Origin: Aegilops tauschii subsp. strangulata
Lineage: Eukaryota > Streptophyta > Magnoliopsida > Poales > Poaceae
Direction of reading: 5' to 3'
NCBI RefSeq assembly: GCF_002575655.3
Contig: NC_053037.3
Location: 51,348,242-51,412,241, forward strand
Length of the DNA stretch: 64,000 bases
Shown: positions 1 through 8,992 of the stretch, piece by piece
Layout: the number at the start of each line of letters is the position of its first letter
Numbering within the stretch: the first letter of the stretch is position 1
The notes under the pieces: generated by a model
What the model was told of the DNA's origin: nothing
What the model saw: the letters and a program-made list of their open reading frames with translations, nothing else
Databases searched by the model: none
Made by a program: the position numbers and the translations under genes

Positions 1-197
1 GTATGCCACCAGATTCTGTAATCTACCCAATAATTTATACTTTTTTTGACAATCTATAATCTTCTCACGCTACTTAGTAAAACACAGTGAACAACAAAAG
101 GTAAACACGAGCACCAACGAAATAAGATGCAAAACAAAATTGTGTGGTAAGGGCCTCATGCTAATGAATGATGAAGCTGGCGATCGCAAAATAAATA

Positions 198-429
198 CCC
201 CCTCGATCTACTAATACAAGGCCACTATTTTTTAGTCTAACTTTGACCATTGATTTTACAAATAAAATATGAGTCAAATGCCATAAAAATATACAATTGA
301 GTGCACATTCAAAAGAACTTTTTGATAATATATTTTTTATACATACAACCCATATTTTTTTGACCAAAATTACAAGTCAAAACTTAGACAGGAAAAGTGA
401 AGTGGCCTAGTATATAAAAATGGAGGGGG
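198..429. mobile_element. Stowaway-type MITE
   Basis: A 232-bp element bounded by inverted ends: the left end begins CCCCCTCGATCTACTA and reads on to AAGGCCAC, and the right end is its near reverse complement (GTGGCCTAGTATATAA...GGAGGGGG). TA dinucleotides flank both ends (196-197 and 430-431), as expected for the TA target duplication of Tc1/mariner-derived Stowaway MITEs. It lies downstream of the 3' end of the minus-strand kinase/U-box gene and codes for nothing. Confidence 0.8.
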
Positions 430-605
430 TAGTTGCAGAAGCAAATGGTGGGGACCGTGGGAGGCGACGCCGGCACAGGAGAAGGCTGGAGGCGCGGTAG
501 AGCAGGGAGACAGCCCCTCACGGTCACGGTAGTCGCTGCCGACCGTGAGAATGTTTGGTGAGTTGCATGCATGAGCTTTGAGATTGTTGCATGCGTCCGC
601 CTCCC

Positions 606-3600
606 TCAGCAATCGCTTCTGAGTAGTGCTAGCAGATCTCTGGCTTCCAATATGCCTCTGCTTGAGCTTGAGTGACTTTCTGCTAGCTCCACCAGCAAGG
701 ACGCGAGGCCATTCTCCCGTGCTTCAGCAAGACATTGTTTCTGCTGTTTGCCTTGGCCACCACAGATGCGCGCCAGAATAGTAAGCGCCCATTCCGTTTC
801 GCTTTTGCCTGGGGATCCATTTCTGATAACTCCAACCAGCATTGGTATGGCAGCAGCATTAGCAGCAGCAGCAGCAGCAATAGCCGCCTTTCCCTCAGGA
901 TGCTTGGAAAGAATTGCCAACATAAAGATGGAACCGATTCCATCCTCGGTTCCTGTTAGAAGCTCTAGCAGTACAGGGACGAACCCGGCTCTAATAGCTA
1001 TACTCTTGTTGTCCGCCCCGACGAACAGATCCATTAGTGTTTCCGCAGCATTCGTTTTACCCTGTTGACTCCCAGTAGTCAACAGCAGGATGAGAGGCGG
1101 AATTGATCCAGCGGCCCCAATGATCAGCTTGCTTTCTTTTCCAGTGGATAGGCTGGACAACATTGCAGCAGCATTCTCCCGGGCAACCATGCTGCCCTTC
1201 TCTAGCACGTATACAACTCCAGGAATAGCTCCGGCCGAGACCAATTTTCCCTTGTTCTCGTAATTAGAAACGGAGAAATCCAGGAGAGCAGTAACAACAT
1301 GTTCCTGGGTGCTGATATCATCTATCCACAACAGGCTCACCAGGATAGGAATGCCGCCAGAATCTCCTATACATGCTTGATATTTAGAATTGCCCTTGGC
1401 AAGCAGACGAAGCGTACCGGCAGCTTCACGCTGGTCTACAACATTTTGGGAATCTGATAGTCTCCGAACAAGGCCCGCAACTACATCTTGCTCAGAATAG
1501 GCGAGTGATGCCGGCGTTTCATCACCGTCATCACTGCTAACTTGAGCAGAGCGTTTCGGCTGCTCCAAACCGTTTGCTCGACACCATTGGACAATCAGGC
1601 CGTAAAGAGCATAATTTGGAGTTAGAAATTTGTTAGCAAGCTTCTGCTTCGTCCTCGGACAAGTGTCGTGCCCGGCGTCCAACCATCTCACTATGCTGCC
1701 TCGGTCGTAAGTCTGTGGTACATGCATTTTCAAGAATTAGTTATTGTGAAATCATCAAGCTCCATGGACTGATAATTAAGAAACTTATATAGAGTAAGCT
1801 AAGCAAGCAGAGGAGACCTGCCCAGTGGCCACCATAACCGGGTCTTGCATTAAACCAAGTGATCTTGCGCAACGAAAAGCATCCGGAACAACAAGAGATG
1901 TTGATTTGTCTTTCTTTGTGATGGGAATGTCATTTTCACTTGCTGGAATGCTGACCGCAGATACTTGAACCTGTACAAATTCCTTAACCTTTGCCGGTAG
2001 TATTGACGCCTTCTCAATCTCAACAATGGTACCAGTATCTCCTCGATGCAGAGCATTGGAAGTGGAAGATTCTCCTGCCTATTGAAAAATCAACCACACT
2101 TCACCAGAAGTAGAACCACCAATTCGTAGCCACAAAAGTGAAAATAGAGATACACAAATTCACAAAGCTTAGGTCACCAACAGTGGGGCCATGTTTTTCG
2201 ACATGAGTTTACATACCTGTGCTACTGCCGAAATACTCTCACCGGCTTTATGGTATTCGTCTGTAATATTGACTTTTTCAAGCCTATCAATTATATGCTG
2301 TGTGGCTGGTCTTTTATATGGGCTGATTTCAGTGCATTCTAGTCCTAATTCAACGCATGCACGAATTTGTTCCATTTTTTCTGTGACTCCCTGCGAGCTC
2401 TCCAGCCTATTCCTCCAAGTATGATATATCTACAAAATTGCAGTTATGAGTTTGAGTTGCGAAAACGGACGACAATATGTAATGTAAATGTAAATGTATA
2501 CACAAGCCCCATACATTACGGTAAAGCTTAGGAATATCAACTGGAAGATCAAAAGAACTAAAAAAGAATGTAGTTTTGAGCCGGTTATATAACATGCACC
2601 ATTTAATTTGTATTTCACGCCTTTTATCAAAAAATTTGAAAATAAATGGTAAATATTTCACTAACATTTGCAAGAGCCTGAGTACTTAATCTCATATTCT
2701 CTTTGTAGTAGTGTTCGAAGGACGTGTCGGTACTCTGGAAACTGCCGTCTTGATTGAAGTGCTCCATATATGGAATAGCAGTCAGGGGATAGTCTCTACG
2801 ACCTGTGACTATCTCAATCATTATAATACCCAAACTGAATATATCTGCCTTCATGGAGACTACGCCTTGAAAGGAGTATTCTGGGGCCATATATCCGCTG
2901 CAGCACAATATGGAAGTTTGAGGCATTGCAAGAAAGAAAACTTACAGTGTTCCTGGACGATGCTATAACAGGGAGACAAAACTTACAGTGTTCCTGGACG
3001 ATTTTCAGTGATGATTCGGGATTGCTTGTCACCAAAGATCCTTGATAAACGAAAATCCGCTATTTTCGGAACCATAGTAGCATCCATCAATATGTTTCCA
3101 GGTTTCAGGTCGAGATGAGCAGTATGGCATTTCTCATGAAGGTAATGCAAACCATCGCAAATACCCCTTATTATTTCATATCTGTTATTCCACTCGAGGT
3201 CAAGAGTACCATCTGTTAAATTGATGAAAAAAAAGGAAATGTGAACTCAATCAATGATGAAAATTATGTTACGGTGGCAACACATCACCACCTCATGTAA
3301 GGGTGTGCATCTATGATGCAGAGGTTGTGGGCAACATATCTGAAGTGCTCGACCCCGTGTGGGCTTGCCCAGGGCATCTCGGGCGTGCTCCATGAACCCT
3401 AGCACCGCCACTCTACATCCCTCCTCCTCCTGCCGCGCCGCCATCAGAGGACGTAGCCGAGCGAAGCTCATGCGGCCGACGGTGGCGGCGGGGTTTCCTC
3501 GCGCGGCGGAAACCCGGATCTGGTGGGCACGGAGACAGGCGCGCAGCGCTTTGGCGCGCGCTGGGAAGCAGGGTCCTAGCGGTTGGCGGTAGGACTCAAC

Positions 3601-5002
3601 GGCTGGCTAGACGCGGTTTGCTGCGGTCCCTAGCATTTACTAGCGGCTTAGCTATAAGCTATGAATAACTAAGCGGAGCTATAGCCAAGCTAAAGGCAAA
3701 ATTAACAAATTTGACCTCAAAGAGAAAGTATTTCACAAACTAAACTTTTTTGAAAAAACTTCACACCGCTGACCCTTTTGTGCAGCGCCCGACAGTAAGG
3801 TGTTGCACTCTACTGTGCAGCTCCTTACTGGTAGGCGCTGCACAGTGTAGTGCAGCGCCTAGCTGTCGGGCATTGCATAGGTGTGGCGCCTGAGTGTTAG
3901 GCGTTGCACAGTAGAGTGCATCGCCCTCGTGTCAGGCGCTGCACATTAGGGGTCAACTGGGGAAATACTTTCAAAAACAGTTTAATTTGTGAAATAGTTT
4001 GGGCCTGAGGTCAAATTTGTGCCTTTTGCCGAAGCTAAGCCCCATTTAGCATTTTTCTTAGTCATATTTTCTTTTAAGGTATACAATCAGGCATCATATG
4101 TGATATATCACATGTACTTAATATACATATATTTGAACATCAAAATCCGAGCACTAATCAGGTGTGCTAATTTAATAACCAAGCTTTGCATCAATGCATT
4201 GTATTTATAAAAAAACAAGAAGAAAGAATAAGGTAGAATGATGGTTTTGTATAGTGGCTTGGCGGCCTAAATGACTCCAAATTTAGCGCTATTGCGGAAA
4301 ATACCAGGTTATTAGCATCATTTTCAGTTTAACACTAAAAGTGCATTGCTTTAACGGAAGAGCTCTCCAAAAGCTATAACATAGCTATATCGGGATATTT
4401 GAAACTTTGCTAAAAGCTAAACTTAACAAAGGAAAGGAGTAAAGTAAATAAGAAGTAAGCTACTCTAGAGTTTCTGTGATTTTACCTGAGATATAGTAAT
4501 GAAGGCTTTTGTTGCCTACATATTCAAAGCAAAGCAATCTCTTTGGTATTTCATCCATAATATGTTTCCCACTACCTTGGAGGTTCACCATTTCGAAACT
4601 TGTTTCGGCACAGTAACCAATAAGCTGCACTACATTTTGGTGCTTGATCCCCATAAGAGAACTGAGCTCATTCTGGAATCTCTTATCATCCATCAGATGT
4701 GTTTGAAAAAGCTTCTTCACGGCAATAAATTTTCCACTTGGAAGAACTCCCTGTGATGCAATAGAGTTAAACCTCTTTCACTTCTTAAACAGTTAACGGC
4801 TATTAATTGTCAAGATTTGACACGTAGAGTGAAAGGAATTGGCCGTATATACCTTGTAAACCACTCCATGCTCGCCTCTGCCGAGTTCCTGCCCGCTGGA
4901 AAAATCACATGTAATGGCTTTCAGAAATTCAAATGGCAGAGGCACTGGCGTTGCACTTGGATCCTGCAGCTTCTTCTCCCATAGATCGTTTGAGTTGGCC
5001 AT
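606..5002 (-). CDS. Protein kinase - U-box - ARM repeat fusion protein (seven exons, 817 aa)
   Basis: Hand-spliced model with exons 5002-4853, 4750-4486, 3212-2987, 2897-2666, 2429-2217, 2078-1818 and 1712-606. All introns are GT-AG, phases agree at every junction, and the total is 818 codons including stop. Residues about 35-330 are a receptor-kinase-type (RLK/Pelle) domain: glycine loop GRGEHGVVYK, lysine in IAVKK, catalytic loop HLDLKPGN, activation segment ADFRLSR, then GYMAPEYS. Residues about 430-500 are a U-box (FRCARSLGLMQDPV then TYDRGSIVRWLDAG, CPRTKQKL, LTPNYAL). The remainder to 817 is armadillo repeats. There is no signal peptide or membrane segment, so it is probably cytoplasmic. 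Expected roles are phosphorylation plus substrate recognition and ubiquitination, but DFG is DFR, HRD is HLD, and the U-box CPI is CAR, so one or both activities may be lost. The alternative is two genes: reading past the exon-5 donor gives a stop at 2169, so a kinase-only transcript is possible. No separate start was found for the U-box part. Confidence 0.75.
2937..3002 (-). repeat. 25-bp direct repeat duplicating an exon-3 splice donor
   Basis: The 25-bp sequence beginning AAAACTTACAGTGTTCC on the plus strand occurs at 2937-2961 and again at 2978-3002, 41 bp apart. On the gene strand each copy contains the end of exon 3 and its donor (GGAACACT|GTAAGT). Use of the upstream donor (exon ending at 2987) keeps the frame into GYMAPE of exon 4. 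Use of the downstream copy would add 41 nt and shift the frame. Confidence 0.85.
3695..4030. mobile_element. Foldback/MULE-like MITE in intron 2 of the kinase-U-box gene
   Basis: The left end (GGCAAAATTAACAAATTTGA...) and the reverse complement of the right end (GGCAAAAGGCACAAATTTGA...) match over about 75 bp, including a shared TATTTCACAAA(C/T)TAAAC stretch. The centre is GC-richer and made of short alternating-orientation copies of GGCGCTGCAC/GTGCAGCGCC. The flanks CAAGCTAAA and GAAGCTAAG agree at 7 of 9 positions, which would suit a 9-bp Mutator-type target duplication. Family assignment is tentative. Confidence 0.6.
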
Positions 5003-5648
5003 TTCCAGGAGTACCTTGTATTTGCTCCCACTATAATCTTTAAGTACGCCTGATTGTGAAATCGTAGAAATAGTCTTAAAAGCGAAGGTCTAGATCTTTG
5101 CAGTACACCCGAAAGCTAGGGAAGCAATACCGCGGAAGAACATACTGACACTAACCTGGGCCCGTGGTGCTTGTGCCTACTCAAAGACGATTCTTGGCAC
5201 CCAGATGATGCAGGAAGGTGGATCAATCCTGGCGATCTCGAGAGGGGATGCTGACTGATGAGAATGGGGAGGATCCAGTTTGGGCGTGGAGATGAGAAGC
5301 AACTTGGTCAACGCCTAGTAGATAGGTTCTGACGCTGATCCCTTTGTTGGGTTGCCTTCAATAAATAACGAAACATCCATGTGCTAGCATTTGACTTTTG
5401 GGAGCTGGGATTGAGCAGACAAGAGGACAGCACATGAAAAAGCGCCTTAATTTTGTTTAGCATAATCAGTGTGCTTTATTCACGACTTGGCGACCCGCCT
5501 ACCTCTAATCAGTGTGTTGATACTTGATAGCATCCAATTCGAAGAGGAGAGAGACATACTGCGAGTGGAAGGAAGGAAGGGGGAGACGCGCGTGAGGTGG
5601 AGTTTGTAGACCGCAGTCAGTCTCAGTTCCCTGTGTACGACTATCAAA
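5003..5648. other. 5' flank of the kinase-U-box gene
   Basis: This holds the presumed promoter and 5' untranslated region of the minus-strand kinase-U-box gene. I see no further coding exon in phase with the start codon, no clear TATA box and no recognised repeat. A non-coding first exon is possible but cannot be demonstrated here. Confidence 0.35.
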
Positions 5649-5650
5649 TA

Positions 5651-5853
5651 CTCCCTCCATTTTTACTTAGTCCGTGTATTAGTTTTGATCAAAGTCAAGC
5701 TTTGTAAACTTTGATAAAATTTATAAACAAAAATATTAACATATATAATAACAAATCAATATCATTAGTACATATTTATTCTGTTATTATATTTATTTTA
5801 TAAAATTTAACTTGAATTAAATCTAATATGTAGAGTAAAAAAAACAGAGGAAG
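5651..5853. mobile_element. Stowaway MITE
   Basis: Begins CTCCCTCCATTTTTACTTAG and ends ...AAACAGAGGAAG, with TA on both sides (5649-5650 and 5854-5855). The 203-bp AT-rich interior and the CTCCCTCC terminus are standard for grass Stowaway elements. A second partial terminus (CTCTCTCCGTGTTTATAAG, from about 5860) abuts its right side and may be a truncated relative. Confidence 0.8.
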
Positions 5854-6003
5854 TATTACCTCTCTCCGTGTTTATAAGACCGTTTAGCAACACAGCAACG
5901 TCTCTTTTATTAGGCCATTTGTCTCGGCTGCCGTTCCGCTGATTAAGGAAAATTAATCCCCAGCCTGCTACATGCGAGTCTGGCTGCATGCAAGCATTTG
6001 TTA

Positions 6004-7300
6004 GGGCATCTTCAAGGTGGACACGCGGACCGCGCTGTCCGGACCGCGAATGCCATCCAACGATAACCTGTATCGGCCCACGGAGCGGTTCGGATGCGAT
6101 TTCTCCTGCAAATCGGAGACAAAAGTGGGAAAGGTTTGCGGGAGTTCGAATCGCTTCCAATCCCGCTTCTAACCGCTCAGGCCCACCAAAAAAACCTCCC
6201 CCTCCTGCGCGTGCTCCCGCCCGATGCCACCTGCCCACATTCATACCGCTGTAGAGCGCGCCGCTCCGCATTGAAGACGGCCCAGGGCGGACGCGACCTC
6301 TCACTACCTCTGTCATTGAAGCGGCGCGCCGGCCGAGGGCGCCGCCCGCTGCACGCCCGGCGGAACACGCCTCCTCGCCGCATTCATACACCCTCATTAA
6401 CCCCGCGTGAAAGCCGAGAAATCTACTCCGGCCACACGTCCGTTCATGAGCGGCTGGCATCAAAGGCAACGCCGACCGAGCTCGTACCTTCTGCCCTCTA
6501 TTTAAACAAGGGCAGACGCCGGGCAAAAACCACACCCCTCCGCCGCTCCCTCAATCTCCTCCTCGACCACTCTTCCGATGGCGTCCAAAGATCAGTTCTT
6601 CAACATACAAGCCGACTGGGTGGCCCACCGAGTCGGCCGGATATGAGCGAGGCGGAGCAAGTTGCTGCCCCATGCCGCCGAGTGGTTCAACAACTCACCG
6701 CTCCAGGCCCACTCGATGAGGAGTGGCTAGTTGCTCGACGCCGGAATGATGGGGAGCAGGGCGGCACGGGCGTCATCGTTGTCGTCGACGGCGGCCGCGC
6801 CTTCCGTGCCTGCGACCGCGCCTCTCGTGCATGCGACCGCACCGCGCCTCCCGTGCCTGCGACCGCGCCATGCAGGTCGAGGCAGAAGCCGGCTCATCCA
6901 AAAAGTTGAGCTCAGACTTCGGCCGGTGGTACCTCCAAGCTATGACGTCATAAGCGCGCCAACGAGCTCTGGTGCCTCGAAGGTCCCGAGCCAGTGCATG
7001 CTGCATCCCGTCGCACAAGATCGCAGACGGCATAGCGGCCGAACGGCCGGAGCCGAATGTCACGAAAGCTCGTGCTTCTCCTCGGCTCGGCGGTGATGAT
7101 GCATGGAGCAGTGATTGATTCGGTCGATGCGGTGGTGCGTCGGCTAGACGAGCGAAGGGGGCAGTGGATCCGGCGACGGGGCGGTGTGGCAGTGGTGGTG
7201 GTGATGGAAATCGGTCGACATGGTGGCACTGGCGATGGCGACCGAATGGGGTGTAGCGGTGGCCGTTCCGGCGGCAAATGGAAGGAGGAAGGGGGGCGGT
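6004..7300. mobile_element. Harbinger-like non-autonomous element, right end unresolved
   Basis: TTA (6001-6003) is followed by GGGCATCTTCAAGGTGGAC, the same terminal signature as the Harbinger-like elements at 46905 and 49948. It has the same internal organisation: a block with GGACCGCG and TATCGG motifs, GC-rich sequence, a TATTTAAA box near 6502, then a short ATG-started frame at 6578 that stops after about 23 codons. A matching right terminus is not visible, so the stated end is approximate. The several long reading frames on both strands here look like GC-rich chance frames. Confidence 0.5.
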
Positions 7301-7716
7301 AGATCCGGGGACGAGGCGTTTTTCGGCCCAAAGTGCCCGAAGCGGCAGCTTTTTTTGGCACGATGATGTTTTTTTTATCATGTGTTGGAGTCTGCAGCCG
7401 CTACCTCCGGTGTCGGGGATCTCCTTTGCTAATGTCACCTATGTAGAAACTGTTGGTCATATTTATTTATTTTGAATTAGTTTGAATTGCTTATGTTATG
7501 ACTCATGTGGTCTGCTGGTCATATTTCAGTGGCTCCAGAAACATTTCCAAACAAATTAATACATGGAATTATCTCCGGTGTCTAGTCTAGCTCCTCAAGT
7601 AAATATACGATGTGGTATGTTTTTCCTTTTGTATATGCCACACATTTAGTCCGGCCTCTCAAACCTTATCGCTCTCTCGAGCTCTCTTGGCTCCCCAAAA
7701 ACGGTACGTAGCGAGC
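7301..7716. other. Upstream region of the lumen TPR gene
   Basis: Sequence between the Harbinger-like repeat and the plus-strand lumen gene. It must hold the promoter, but I cannot point to a convincing TATA box or other defined site. Confidence 0.3.
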
Positions 7717-7722
7717 ATGTGA
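7717..7722 (+). promoter_or_regulatory. Possible start-stop upstream ORF (ATGTGA)
   Basis: An ATG followed at once by TGA lies 30 nt before the main start codon at 7753. If the transcript includes it, it is a minimal AUG-stop uORF. In plants such elements are known to stall ribosomes and influence transcript stability (the boron-responsive NIP5;1 leader is the known example). A transcription start between 7720 and 7753 would remove it. Confidence 0.35.
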
Positions 7723-7752
7723 GCCGCGAACGCCTCCCGTCCCAAATCCCAA

Positions 7753-8427
7753 ATGCAGGCGCCTGTGACGCCGGCGGGCTCCGTCTCCACCGGAGAGACA
7801 CCGCTTCAACGGCCACCCGTCGCCATCTCCTCGCCACCATCCGCCGCAACGACAACGAGGAGGCGGCTGCTCGTGTCCGCCGGTGGCCTGCTCCTCGCCG
7901 CCGCCGCGGGCAACAACAACGCTGCCAGCAGGGGAGCGGCGGCGGCAGCGGTGGACCTCGGCTACGACCCGGTGACGGAGGCGGAGCGCGCGGCGAGCGC
8001 CGCCGTGTCGCAGCGCGTCGGGGAGGCGGTCCGGCTGCTGGAGGCCGGGCGGGAGCTGCAGGCGCGCGGCGAGTTCGCGGGGGCGCTGGCGTCCTTCACG
8101 GCGGTGGTGAGCGGGTACAAGGAGCTGGCGCTGTCGGAGTACGCGCGGGTGGGGCGGGCGCTGGTGCTGTACGAGATCGGCGACCGCGACGAGTCCATCA
8201 CGGAGATGGAGGACGTGTCGGTGGCGCTCAAGGGGTACCCGGAGATCCACGCCGCGCTGGCGGCGGCGCTGTACGCCGACAAGCACGCGCCGCTGCTGGC
8301 CGAGTTCCAGTTCAACATCGCCACGCTGCTGGACCCGCACTACTCCGACCTCGCCTACGTCAGGGACACCAAGCACTGGCCGCCCAGCCTCGTCGCCTCC
8401 CTCAAGAACTTCATTACACTCACCTAG
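7753..8427 (+). CDS. Chloroplast lumen common family protein, TPR-like (224 aa)
   Basis: Intronless frame of 224 residues. Residues 1-35 are rich in Ser, Thr, Pro and Ala, as in a chloroplast transit peptide. RRR at 36-38 followed by a hydrophobic stretch (39-52) and an Ala-rich end (62-66) looks like a twin-arginine thylakoid-lumen signal, so the mature protein probably starts near VDLGYDPV. The mature part is helical and TPR-like (GRELQARGEFAGALASF, EYARVGRALVLYEIGDRDES, MEDVSVALKGYPEIHAALAA, DKHAPLLAEFQFNIATLLDP, TKHWPPSLV), matching from memory the Arabidopsis At2g37400/At3g53560/At5g02590 group. The molecular role of that family is not well defined; a lumenal scaffold or assembly role is inference. 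The codons are strongly GC-biased, as in many intronless grass genes. It converges on the LRR receptor kinase, 565 bp away. Confidence 0.85.
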   Translation: MQAPVTPAGSVSTGETPLQRPPVAISSPPSAATTTRRRLLVSAGGLLLAAAAGNNNAASRGAAAAAVDLGYDPVTEAERAASAAVSQRVGEAVRLLEAGRELQARGEFAGALASFTAVVSGYKELALSEYARVGRALVLYEIGDRDESITEMEDVSVALKGYPEIHAALAAALYADKHAPLLAEFQFNIATLLDPHYSDLAYVRDTKHWPPSLVASLKNFITLT

Positions 8428-8992
8428 CCCCCTCCTCCTAGGTACCACTACTATAGATAATTTCTTGCTCATCTTCTTCCAGTTCCTCTATCATATACCG
8501 TATACGGATACGGAGAACTAAATTGTACCCTCCAATTCCAAAAAAAAATACTGTAAAGGATTTATGATGTCTGAAATTTGTAGTACGTACTACTTCCTCC
8601 GTCCCATAATGTAAGGAAGGCTGGAGCAGTACGTACTACTTGGCAGGAGACATACACTACTCCGGGGATCGTATTTCTTTGTGTTAGAAAGAAAGATTGT
8701 TTATTGCACTTATTGACAAGCATTTCTCATTTAATAACAAACAGGACTTTCTGATAAAAGGAAGCTAACGTTGTTCGCGCCAGCAGTTCGAACTCTCGAA
8801 GTGAAAGAGAAACTAACTCAGAGAGCTTCTGTTGTCTCCATTACCTAATGCTCAATCCATACACTAATTATCATCAACCAAAATTTACACATAAGGCAAG
8901 TAAGCTGTACAAAACATAGCACACAAATTCAGCCCACGCATCACACTCACACCTGATATGGTACGGTACATGGCCATGGCAGCTAGCTAGCT
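8428..8992. other. Intergenic 3'-3' spacer with a partial Stowaway end
   Basis: Contains the 3' untranslated regions of two convergent genes. At about 8593 is TTCCTCCGTCCCATAATGTA, which resembles a Stowaway terminus, but I see no matching second end nearby, so it is at most a fragment. Nothing else is recognised. Confidence 0.4.

Noticed and set aside
2169..2375. Separate kinase gene ending with a stop at 2169
   Set aside because: That stop lies beyond a good donor (GCACAG|GTATGT). Splicing to 2078 continues in phase into the U-box, and no independent start for the U-box part exists. Kept only as an alternative isoform.
5807..6535. 242-residue minus-strand frame
   Set aside because: It overlaps a Stowaway MITE end and a Harbinger-like repeat, has no domain, and its open length follows from GC-rich sequence.
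7666..8472. 268-residue minus-strand frame and 240-residue plus frame over the lumen gene
   Set aside because: Shadows of the GC-rich lumen TPR coding sequence; only the 7753-8427 frame shows a meaningful protein.
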